From Berghia stephanieae (Eukaryota; Mollusca; Gastropoda; Nudibranchia; Aeolidiidae), in NCBI GenBank assembly GCA_034508935.3, contig CM067448.1:7688387-7752386 (forward strand): 64,000 nt of DNA, in the 5' to 3' direction. The notes beneath the pieces are model-generated. The model made no database searches, had not been told where the DNA came from, and saw only the letters and a list, made by a program, of their open reading frames with translations. Each line of letters starts with the position of its first letter. Within the stretch, counting starts at the first letter, position 1. Positions 1 to 10,160 of the stretch are shown piece by piece. The translations under genes and the position numbers were made by a program.

Positions 1-168
1 ACTGGTATTCATCAAATTCAAATTTACAAATAACACTCAAAATCATCTTATTTGTCTATGTGTAAAATACACAAAAAACTTACTTTTATCATTGAATCTG
101 TCATAATGATAATCATACAAAAATTACCATTCTGGAATGCATAACATTTGTAATTATCACAGCTGATT

Positions 169-675
169 GAAAGAAGGGGATGTAGGAGTAGGATGCAAGA
201 GAGAAGGGCAGTGCCTATACGGTGAAAGGCAGTGTGGGGAAGATTTTATGTTACTGATTATTGTGATTTGTTGTAAGTGTTTTGTTATATGACTGCAGTG
301 TCTCGATCAAGCTGTTGTGAGTAATCTTCATGTTGTGTTTGTTCACCGTCTCCCGCGTAAACGTGACGTAATCGTGGTATCATATAAAAGCTCGCGACAC
401 CATTCATTCTTTCTCTTGACCACAGCCTTATTCTCAGCAGACATACTATTTTTGCCTATCGTTGGCATCTTTCGAAGATCCGAGCCCCCATACTTTTGGT
501 ATGTTTTAAGAATTAGGCTAGACCGGGACGATTCCCGAGGTGCTCTAGAGCATTTTTTAACCGCCCATATGTCCTCTACATATATGGAGAACGCCCACTT
601 CGGTGGAGACTTTTTCTGAACTTTTTCCTTATTTTGTACATCGTGAACGAGATTGGGAAATCCGTTCACGACAGC
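169..675 (+). mobile_element. Probable LTR of a Gypsy-like retrotransposon (fossil)
   Basis: A purine run like a polypurine tract (169-180) is followed by a TG start at 181. A TATA-like box lies near 382, ahead of a pyrimidine-rich stretch. This order resembles the 3' end of an LTR retrotransposon with its LTR. The right end is not certain (somewhere around 580-675), and no coding part is recognisable beside it. It is a broken remnant. Family assignment is tentative. Confidence 0.35.
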
Positions 676-679
676 AGGC

Positions 680-1160
680 ACACTTCTCAATGACCCTGTG
701 AAGTGGCTCAGAAACTCATTTGGAACCCATCTCTTGTATCATATCTGGCTCAGTATGGCTCCTAGTAACTGTTGTGCATGCTGGCCCCGGCGCAATCCTG
801 GGCAAAGGTTTTGACCGACCAGCTGAACTACGTGAGTGAACCCAAGGAATCAGTCCAAGGACGGGTAGGTCTATCCCATAATGCACCAGACTAAGACGGA
901 TTTTTAAGCCGAATAGCAAAGTGTATGGCACACATGACACACGAGGTGCATCGAGACGCTATAGAAGGTTGCGGCTGGACTCTGTAGGATTGAGGTCCTA
1001 CTACGTATCATCTCTCATAAAAATTAAATAGAAAAGCTACAAAAGCAAAATGCACGCTATGCAAGTACCCCTGATTATGGATTAAGGCAAAGGAAATGGA
1101 TCTGGAGTATCAGAGACAAGATGGACAGGAGAGGGGACCGTTAAATGTGACACCCATAGA
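680..1160. other. Unassigned stretch
   Basis: No coding pattern, tandem repeat or known element was recognised here. Short open frames on both strands lack any family resemblance. Confidence 0.4.
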
Positions 1161-1174
1161 TTTTATATTAAGAG

Positions 1175-1680
1175 GAGAAATGACCATCGAGATGGCATAG
1201 GGATATTGTGATAATGCAAGCGAAAGCGTCTTTTTGTGACTTTAAATACAAATGCACACTCAAGATTCTTGAGTAAGAAGTCGACGATGAAGGGCCAGGA
1301 TGGCCTCTCGATGTATTTTAACACCACATTTTCACTTTTTCTCTTCAGGAGAATCATGTTATATTTTGGGGGGTCTTCAATCAATAATGATATTCCACGG
1401 ATTTTATCTTTTATTTTTGTTTGTTCAGCAGTTAGGATTAGCTATTAGCTTACATAATTAGATTCAATACAATTTGATAGAATGAGAGTGCATTCATCAT
1501 TAACTCTTTTTACTTAAAATGGAATCGTAAATTATCATTCATCTTAATTTAGTTGACATTAGAATAGACTAATCAAGCCACCGAAATGCTGCTTTTGTTC
1601 TGAGTTAGACATTTATTTTAAAACCACATTTTCACTTTTTTTTCTTCGGAGACTCGTGTTATATTTTGGGGGTCTGATGG
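1175..1680 (+). repeat. Dispersed repeat, copy 1 (~480 bp)
   Basis: Nearly the same sequence recurs at 2120-2585 and, in part, at 4750-5050. The shared part runs from a block reading gatggcatagggata through a block with attccacggattttatc to an end reading ttatattttggggg. No terminal inverted repeats or recognisable protein were found, so the class is unknown. Confidence 0.6.
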
Positions 1681-1739
1681 GATGCAACAACCTATGTGGC
1701 TCAGCATGCCAACCACATTCACATCTCAGAGGGAACTTT

Positions 1740-2115
1740 ATCGATAGCTGAGTTGGTTAGTGGATTGGCAACCACAATGTTGTCCCACTTCATCACAATG
1801 CGGTAGCCGCAAACTATTTTGTCTTCAGTGGACTGGACTTTATTTCTATAAAGAATTCTTTCCTGTCTAAGACTTCAAGCACAGTAAGTGATCGTGCTCC
1901 AGTCAACCACTGCGTTGTCGAACTGCTAAAAGAGGAGTTGGAGGTGGATATATTTATATAGCTAAACTGTAAAATTCATCCTCTGGATGGCATGGCTTTG
2001 CTTTGCACACGCGTTCAGCTCTGGGCAATCTGGACAAGGAAGATGGACTTCCAAACAATGGTGGAAGTGACTGCTGTGCTACCTGCTTCAGAAATGCTAT
2101 TCCAAAAATCAGGTA
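1740..2115. other. Unassigned stretch between repeat copies
   Basis: It contains a tRNA-like half (around 1741-1790: tagctgagttggttagtgg). It also has a cysteine-bearing open segment (2030-2113) ending at a possible splice donor (ag|gtaaac). Neither could be tied to a family. Confidence 0.25.
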
Positions 2116-2119
2116 AACA

Positions 2120-2585
2120 TGATGGCATAGGGATATCGTGATGATGCTAGTGAAAGCGTCTTTTTGTGACTTTAAATACAAATGCACACTCAAGAAGTCG
2201 ACGACGATGAAGAGCCAGGATGGCCTCTCGATGTATTTTAACTCCACACTTTTTCTCTTCAGGAGACTCGTGTTGTTATATTTTGGGGGTCTTCAATCAA
2301 TAATAATATTCCACGGATTTTATCTTTTATTTGTTCAGCAGTTAGTATTAGCTATTAGCTTAAATAATCAGATTCAATTCATTAGAATAAGATTGTCTTC
2401 ATCATCAAACTCTTACTTAAAATGGAATCATAAATTATCATTCATCTTAATATAGTTGACATTAGAATAATCAAGCCACCGAAGTGCTGTTTTAATTTCT
2501 GAGTTAGACATTTATTTTAAAACCACATTTTCACTTTTTCTCTTCAGGAGACTCAAGTTATTGTTATATTTTGGGGGTTCCCCCC
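2120..2585 (+). repeat. Dispersed repeat, copy 2
   Basis: This is the second copy of the repeat at 1175-1680, with small insertions and deletions. It ends at a run of about 17 C residues (2581-2597). Confidence 0.6.
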
Positions 2586-3087
2586 CCCCCCCCCCCCTGC
2601 CCCTTTTCCTCTTTTATATTTTTTTAGACTTACAGAACATCCCCATAATGTCTACATCTTGATGAGGAAACCATTAACTGAATAGTTTTATCCAGCTAAA
2701 TTTTTTGACTCATTCAAAAATACATCGCTTAAGAATGGGCATTTGCTCTGTGCCTTTCAAAAAAGTGAATAAAGCATACCAGTGAAATGGAGCCTGCCCT
2801 AAACAAAGTTGCTCTTGGCAAGTAATTATAAATGATGAAGAATTATGTAAAAAGTTTGAAATACGAGACAGTCTGGAGGAAGGGAGAAGATTTCATGCAG
2901 ACAACTTACGGGCTGCCTCCGACCTACGATTTTTCATGTTTTGTTTTATTTTTTTTTTATTTTCAGTTTCAGTAAAAATGTTCAAATCTCACTCCGCCGA
3001 AAGTGCATCAATATTTATTGACATTTATTGCATCTTTGGCTGAAAAAATAGTTTTTACTGGATCTGTAATTCACTTCATCAAACACA

Positions 3088-3610
3088 ATGCATCTTCGTC
3101 AAAAGATGTATGTAGGTCCCTTTAAAAGACTTTCTGGCAAAGGAAAGAGTTACTCTTATTCAACAGCAGTAAGGGAAATGTTAAAACATTTTGAAATTGA
3201 TGAAGACATACTTCAGTGCCGATGGCCATCAATCGCATTCGGATTCTACATCAGCATTATAGGCAGTTGAGTAAAAGCGTTTCAAGGGGGTGGGATGCAT
3301 TAAAGGATTTCCTTTTATCGCCATTTTCTTTCCCCTTAAAAACTGCGGAATTGCCCTGAACACAATGTCCCAAGCTGTTGCTCCACAACCTCCAGGACCA
3401 GCTCCTCACCTCAAGTCTTCACCGCAAACAGAATCTACTTCCACACATTCCAACATAACCAATAACACAATTACAAAGAAAACTCAACGACATCATCATC
3501 AAGTACAAAGCAAAAAAAAAAGAATCTACTCAATGCACGAAGACTGTTGTTAAAATTAAGAAAGAATATTGTGTTAAAACTGAATCAACTGGACAAACGC
3601 CACAGACAAA
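3088..3610 (+). pseudogene. Unrecognised coding-like region before the 107-bp array
   Basis: Two short plus-strand frames (3088-3270 and 3290-3553) and a lysine/arginine-rich frame near 3480-3610 look coding-like. The second has a proline/serine/threonine-rich stretch followed by basic residues. No domain was recognised. The basic helix pattern LKRKIKML that recurs in the following array continues this region, so both may come from one decayed gene, possibly a transposase with a coiled coil. That origin is only inferred. Confidence 0.25.
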
Positions 3611-3615
3611 CTATC

Positions 3616-4590
3616 AAAATGCTTCGCCATAGAGACTAGCAAGCTCAGCCACAATCTCAAAGTGTATCCCAGCAGTCATGTTAATGACAAATTAAGAAAC
3701 ATTAAATCATTGAAAAGGAAAATTAAAATGCTTGGCCATATAGACTAGCAAGCTCAGCCACAATCAAAGTGTATCCCAGCAGTCATATTAATGACAAATT
3801 AAGAAACATTAAATCATTGAAAAGGAAAATTAAAATGCTTCGCCATATAGACTAGCAAGCTCAGCCACAATCAAAGTGTATCCCAGCAGTCATATTAATG
3901 ACAAATTAAGAAACATTAAATCATTGAAAAGGAAAATTAAAATGCTTGGCCATATAGACCAGCAAGCTCAGCCACAATCTCAAAGTGTATTCCAGCAGTC
4001 ATGTTAATGACAAATTAAGAAACATTAAATCATTGAAAAGGAAAATTAAAATGCTTCGCCATATAGACTAGCAAGCTCAGCCACAATCAAAGTGTATCCC
4101 AGCAGTCATATTAATGACAAATTAAGAAACATTAAATCATTGAAAAGGAAAATTAAAATGCTTCGCCATATAGACTAGCAAGCTCAGCCACAATCAAAGT
4201 GTATCCCAGCAGTCATATTAATGACAAATTAAGAAACATTAAATCATTGAAAAGGAAAATTAAAATGCTTCGCCATATAGACTAGCAAGCTCAGCCACAA
4301 TCAAAGTGTATCCCAGCAGTCATATTAATGACAAATTAAGAAACATTAAATCATTGAAAAGGAAAATTAAAATGCTTGGCCATATAGACTAGCAAGCTCA
4401 GCCACAATCAAAGTGTATCCCAGCAGTCATATTAATGACAAATTAAGAAACATTAAATCATTGAAAAGGAAAATTAAAATGCTTGGCCATATAGACGAGC
4501 AAGCTCAGCCACAATCAAAGTGTATCCCAGCAGTCATATTAATGACAAATTAAGAAACATTAAATCATTGAAAAGGAAAATTAAAATGCT
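3616..4590 (+). repeat. 107-bp tandem repeat array, about 9 units
   Basis: Units start with aaaatgctt at 3616, 3725, 3832, 3939 and 4048, then every ~107 bp to the end of the array. Spacing is 107 bp or 109 bp, depending on a two-base ct in the unit (cacaatctcaaag versus cacaatcaaag). Units are nearly identical, which indicates recent expansion. One frame of each unit reads KLRNIKSLKRKIKML, a basic helix-like peptide interrupted by stops in the rest of the unit. The last unit runs into a short open tail (LEERPFDVEIDS) with a stop near 4635. Confidence 0.9.
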
Positions 4591-4749
4591 TGAGGAGAGG
4601 CCTTTTGATGTGGAGATCGACTCAATTTTACTTTTATAATTCATGAATAAATGTTGAAACAAATGATTTTGATTCAATAATTTAACTTTGACGTGGTGAC
4701 GTATAGCAAATATTCTCAGTCAGATTCTCAGATATTGAAACAAGAATAC

Positions 4750-5050
4750 CAGACAATCAATAATGATATTCCACGGATTTTATCTTTTATTTTTGTTAGT
4801 TCAGCAGTTAGTATTAGCTATTAGCTTACATAATTAGATTCAATTCAATTTGATAGAATGAGAGTGCATTCATCATTAACTCTTTTTACTTAAAACGGAA
4901 TCATAAATTATCATTCATCTTAATTTAGTTGATTTTAGAATAATCAAGCCACCGAAGTGCTGCTTTTGTTTTTTGAGTTAGACATTTATTTTAACACAAC
5001 ATTTTCACTTTTTCTCTTCAGGAGACTCGTGTTATTGTTATATTTTGAAC
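4750..5050 (+). repeat. Dispersed repeat, copy 3 (partial)
   Basis: This is the 3' two thirds of the repeat seen at 1175-1680 and 2120-2585, beginning at caatcaataatgatattcc. The three copies bracket the coding-like region and the 107-bp array. Confidence 0.6.
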
Positions 5051-5159
5051 TTGCTTGTTACATTTATTTACCATCCTTTTATTTTTCAGTTCACTGGCAC
5101 TCTATGGTTAGCTGTCGCTATAATTCTTTAACAAATCATATTCATTTCTACATTCATTT

Positions 5160-6400
5160 TTGATTCTCCACAGATACAAGCAGACTGGGGACCCATCTGG
5201 GTTCAAATCTTTTATGGCCAGAAAAACTCGTTGGGACTTGGATGCTGCAGAGTCCCCATCTGACGGATATGACATGGACGTTAGTGGTCGTCTAGCAGAC
5301 ATGGTCACAGCTGATCTTCATATTTCTGAATGGATATGGAATTATGTGCCATTGTTATTAATTTCAAATGCTGATTTCAGGATTCATTGGTTTTATTGTA
5401 TTTATAAATTCCTATTTCTTCGAGACGAATATGACCGTCCTTTGCCTCCGATTAGTACTTGAATTGGATCATCTGCCAGATTTTTCTACATTCATTTTTG
5501 ATTCTCCACCGAAACTACAAGCAGGCCTGGTTCCGATCTGGCTTCAAATCTTTTATGGCCAGAAAAATAAAACATCCCCTCAGATGTATTTGTCAGTTAC
5601 GTGGCCACAACTACAAGCAGACCAGGATCCGATCTGGCTTCAAATCTTTTATGGCCAGAAAAATAAAACATCCCCTCAGATGTATTTGTCCGTTACGTGG
5701 GTCACAACAGACTGCATGATCTGTTCCATATGGCTGGTGGCAAAGTAGCAAACAAGTCGTAACTCCTTGGCAGCGTTTAGGAAAGTGACCTGCAGTCAGC
5801 TGGGAGAATACACGACTGGCACACTTGTCAAATCCATCAGATTGAAACACCTTCTCAGTCAACAAAGTCTGCTTCCCAAACAACATTTGGGTAGAGAGGA
5901 GAAAATATACCACTGGCACATGTCAAATCCATCATATGAAAACCTCAGTCAACAACAAGTCTGCTTCCCCAAACAACATTTGGGTAGAGAGGAGAAAACA
6001 CATAACTGGCAGTCAACAAAGTCTGCTTCTCCAAACAACATTTGGGCAAAGAGGAGATTGAGGATGACAGATGCTTTGTGGAGGCGTGGCCTCAAATGCT
6101 TCTTTGGAATTCCTGGATGCCAAAGTAAAAGCAAAAACCAGTGGCACCCTTCCACAGCAACACACAGGAATGATTGGTAGTTTGCTGTCAAAGGGTCGGG
6201 GTCATATTTAAGGGCAGCACAATCTAGATGGGCTAGAAATATTATTAGTCCTGTTAAACAGGAGAGGCAGTTATTGATGAGGCAGGCATGTGACAAGATG
6301 AAGAAGGCGCTGGAAAAAAGTCAAGGAATCCCTCGTAAAACAGAATACAACAAATTCAATTTACGAGGGACTCAGCTCGACACAAAAGGACTTCATGAGT
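5160..6400 (+). pseudogene. Unrecognised coding-like region with internal duplications
   Basis: An acceptor-like site (ctccacag, ending at 5173) leads into an open segment containing SGFKSFMARKTRWDLDAAES. An 80-90-bp piece of it recurs in tandem at 5516-5600 and 5608-5695. A further motif (caacatttgggtagagagga type) occurs three times between 5880 and 6060. From 6210 to 6400 another frame reads as a plausible basic peptide. I recognise no family. It could be a decayed transposable element gene or host gene fragment. Confidence 0.25.
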
Positions 6401-6823
6401 AAAATTAGTCATGGTGTAAATGTACTCAATGCCCTTTTTCAGCACATGTGGAAATATGAAGAGAAATTTATATAACATACATACTGAGGGAGGATTCGGT
6501 CAGTTATTGCTGCTACAAAGCCTCAACCATCAAAATTCATGGTTGGTTACTGGGACTTGGATGCAGCAGAGGGGCTTCATTCTACCTAAACACCTTACTA
6601 TTTCTACAAGGACATTGTGATAAATATTACATTTTTCAATATGGATGATATCAAATTTAGAGGACAATCATTTTCCATTGTTTATAATTGCATTTTTTAC
6701 AACTGGTCACCAAAGCTTTTACTGTGGCAAGATATGATTTGGTAAACAAGACGAGTGAATGTCAACAAAAATCTATTTTTAAATCCGCCAACCGTGGTGA
6801 TTGTTTGTTTGGAAAACCGATAC

Positions 6824-6880
6824 AGGGGGATAGAAGACAGCAAGCACCTCCCTGCCCACTATGGGAGGTCAGGAACCCCA
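6824..6880 (-). repeat. Repeat E fragment
   Basis: This is a short piece of the family called E here (compare 14271-14330), with the block cctccctgcccactatggga. It lies just upstream of the piggyBac relic. Confidence 0.5.
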
Positions 6881-6889
6881 CCAAGCTAC

Positions 6890-8330
6890 CGTCGTGGATC
6901 CCATAAATCATCGCGATGGGACTTCTGCCCCTCGACGACCTGGACAAGTATTGGTCGACCCATGCAGTTTTTAACCTTCCTCTCATCTGGGTCATCATGC
7001 GACGGGATCGTTTTACAAACAGCTTGTCGTTCTTCCACTAATGCAATAATCTTTAGCTGCACCGAAACAAAACTAACTTTGACCCCCTTTTTAAGATTCA
7101 CACCATCAGATGAACTGACGCTTCGTTGGTGGTTGCCATACTCTCATCACGGACAACTCGAGGAACAGATGAACTGACACTTCTTTGGTGGTTGCCATAC
7201 TCTCATCACGGACAACTCGAGAAACAGATGAACTGACGCTTCGTTGGTGGTTGCCATACTCTCATCACGGACAACTCGAGTAACAGATGAACTGACGCTT
7301 CGTTGGTGGTTGCCATACTCTCATCACGGACAACTCGAGGAACAAATGAACTGACGCTTCGTTGGTGGTTGCCATACTCTCATCACGGACAACTCGAGGA
7401 ACAGATGAACTGACGCTTCGTTGGTGGTTGCCATACTCGCTTCACTGACAACTCGAGGAAAAGATGAACTGACGCTTCGTTGGTGGTTGCCATACTCGCT
7501 TCACGGACAACTCGAGGAACAGATGAACTGACGCTTCGTTGGTGGTTGCCATACTCTCTTCACGGACAACTCGAGGAACAGATGAACTGACGCTTCGTTG
7601 GTGGTTGCCATACTCTCTTCACGGACAACTACTACACGAGTTGTGACCTCTTCATGCATTTAAGGGCCACTGGAAATCTTGCACTTGGGACCATACGCCT
7701 TAACAGGAAGTACAGGCCCCGTAGGACATGATCCCCAAACTGAAGAAGACGAACACTGCGACCCACACGATGACAAACAGGACTCTCAACCTCCTTCGCT
7801 TTCACGATAATAACCAGAAAACCGATCGTCAAGCTGAAGGCAGTACACGATGACAACAAAATCATGGGTGCCGTGGAGCACAGCGATCAGATGGTCTCGT
7901 ACAATGCACTCAGGAGAAGAACCCTCAAATGGTGGAAGAAGGGATTCTTCCATATGTTCATGTTGAGCGTCCTGAATGCATACATAGTGCAAAAGACCTC
8001 GTCAACTATAAAGAATCTCTCACCGCTTCTCAGGAGGGAGTTCGGTCTTCAGCTGGTTCACTGGACCCCCATCCCAAACAGTATCAGCGTTAGCAGGATT
8101 GAAGTTGGGGACACCGCAGCACTTCGACTGACAGCTCGTCACTACTGCTCAACTATAAAACCTAAAGAATGACTGAAGTAACAAATTCTGTCCACGGGAC
8201 TGCGTGGTTTGCTCAGAACCCAATAAGAGGAAGCATTGTCGGACAGAATGTGCACCATGCAATATCAGGCTTCATATCGGGCCCTGCATTGAGATGGATT
8301 AATCATTCAAAGATCACAAAGACTGTAAAG
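6890..8330 (+). pseudogene. piggyBac-type transposase relic
   Basis: Several plus-strand frames carry piggyBac (DDE_Tnp_1_7) landmarks in family order. MGLLPLDDLDKYW followed by MRRDRF lies at 6915-7015. Then come CHTLFTDNYYTSCDLF (about 7605-7650) and GTIRLNRKYRPR (about 7690-7725). IMGAVEHSDQM with KWWKKGFFHM and LNAYI lies at 7862-7985. A C-terminal cysteine-rich segment (CPRDCVVCS, then further CxxC pairs) lies at 8193-8300. Frames change several times, and the catalytic middle is replaced by a 59-bp tandem array, so it cannot make an active enzyme. Terminal repeats with TTAA flanks were not found. The family call rests on remembered motif order and is fairly safe. Confidence 0.75.
7109..7631 (+). 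repeat. 59-bp tandem array inside the piggyBac relic, about 9 units
   Basis: The unit begins gaactgacgcttcgttggtg and repeats at 7112, 7171, 7230, 7289 and so on to about 7584. Units differ by a few bases. Part of the unit (ggttgccatactctcttcac followed by ggacaac) is the same DNA that encodes GGCHTLFTDN in the transposase immediately downstream. The array therefore looks like a local amplification of transposase coding sequence. Confidence 0.9.
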
Positions 8331-8332
8331 AA

Positions 8333-9600
8333 AGCCCTTTTAAGGGTTATATCAGTCCTTTTCAGGACTACAAAGACAGCCCTTTTAAGGGTTATATCCA
8401 TCCTTTTCAGGACTACAAAGACGGCCCTTTTAAGGGTTATATCAGTCCTTTTCAGGACTACAAAGACAGCCCTTTTAAGGGTTATATCCGTCCTTTTCAG
8501 GACTACAAAGACAGCCCTTTTAAGGGTTATATCCGTCCTTTTCAGGACTACAAAGACAGCCCTTTTAAGGGTTATATCAGTCCTTTTCAGGACTACAAAG
8601 ACAGCCCTTGTAAGGGATATATCAGCCCTTTTCAGGACTACAAAGACAGCCCTTTTAAGGGTTATACAGTCCTTTTCAGGACTACAAAGACAGCCCTTTT
8701 AAGGGTTATATCAGTCCTTTTCAGGACTACAAAGACGGCCCTTTTAAGGGTTATATCAGTCCTTTTCAGGACTACAAAGACAGCCCTTTTAAGGGTTATA
8801 TCCGTCCTTTTCAGGACTACAAAGACAGCCCTTTTAAGGGTTATATCCGTCCTTTTCAGGACTACAAAGACAGCCCTTTTAAGGGTTATATCCGTCCTTT
8901 TCAGGACTACAAAGACAGCCCTTTTAAGGGTTATATCAGCCCTTTTCAGGACTACAAAGACAGCCCTTTTAAGGGTTATACAGTCCTTTTCAGGACTACA
9001 AAGACAGCCCTTTTAAGGGTTATATCAGTCCTTTTCAGGACTACAAAGACGGCCCTTTTAAGGGTTATATCAGTCCTTTTCAGGACTACAAAGACAGCCC
9101 TTTTAAGGGTTATATCCGTCCTTTTCAGGACTACAAAGACAGCCCTTTTAAGGGTTATATCCGTCCTTTTCAGGACTACAAAGACGGCCCTTTTAAGGGT
9201 TATATCAGTCCTTTTCAGGACTACAAAGACGGCCCTTTTAAGGGATATATCAGCCCTTTTCAGGACTACAAAGACAGCCCTTTTAAGGGTTATATCAGTC
9301 CTTTTCAGGACTACAAAGACAGCCCTTTTAAGGGTTATATCAGTCCTTTTCAGGACTACAAAGACAGCCCTTTTAAGGGTTATATCAGTCCTTTTCAGGA
9401 CTACAAAGACAGCCCTTTTAAGGGTTATATCAGTCCTTTTCGGGACTACAAAGACAGCCCTTTTAAGGGTTATATCAGTCCTTTTCAGGACTACAAAGAC
9501 AGCCCTTTTAAGGGTTATATCAGTCTTTTTCAGGACTACAAAGACAGCCCTTTTAAGGGTTATATCCGTCCTTTTCAGGACCACAAAGACGGCCATTGTA
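8333..9600 (+). repeat. 45-bp tandem array, about 28 units, two hairpins per unit
   Basis: The unit is 45 bp and holds two inverted repeats: CCCTT-tt-AAGGG and AGTCCT-tttc-AGGACT. Because 45 is a multiple of three, frames stay open across many units on both strands. The frame continuing from the piggyBac cysteine-rich end reads PFKGYISPFQDYKDS, resembling the usual CF.DYH end of that family. A few units lack two bases. Main variants are cagt/ccgt and acagc/acggc. Long open frames on either strand here are by-products of the period. Confidence 0.92.
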
Positions 9601-10160
9601 GGACTTTGTATACTTTTTACTTTGTTTTAAAGACATTTTTCTCTAGGTATGTTCCAATAATCTGTCAAGTTACTGTTTTAAAAAATTGCAAAAACTTACA
9701 GGTTTCATAAATTTTTATTAAGCATCTCTCTCTCTCAATAGATATTTTATTCCCCTTTAAGAAAATGTATAGGTTGTCCAATAAATTATTGCAATTAGCT
9801 CAGATAACGGACATTTTCTGGGATGAGGGCTAAATGTTGAAATACTGCTTAGGCGAGCTGTCATTGTTTACACTGGACAGATGTAGCGAAGGGCCACCGT
9901 GAATGTAACTTCCTGGATGCGCATGAGCTTCACTTAGTTAATAAATAGGTATTACTTATGATTGACTTACAATTGCATGTTTTGCTTAGAACTACAAATG
10001 CAAAATACGATTTCTCAATTCACAGCTTGAGTTGCTGATGGGCTTAGACAGAAAATCCAGGCAGATCGCAGACCCAAACCTGAAGTGCTTCACTCATGGA
10101 TCGGATTAAGCCCATCCAAACAGTGTGTGTGCTTCATTCCTGTGCTTTGGCTGGACGTCA
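9600..10160. other. Spacer 3' of HAUS4
   Basis: There is no coding pattern here. On the minus strand it would carry the HAUS4 3' untranslated region. TTTATT (AATAAA on minus) occurs near 9714 and 9746 as possible poly(A) signals. Confidence 0.4.

Noticed and set aside
343-690. A 115-residue minus-strand frame as a host gene
   Set aside because: It has no recognisable domain and overlaps the LTR-like region. Likely chance.
8976-9596. A 206-residue minus-strand open frame made of 15-residue repeats
   Set aside because: It is a product of the 45-bp period, which keeps frames open on both strands. No start context, domain or family supports a protein.
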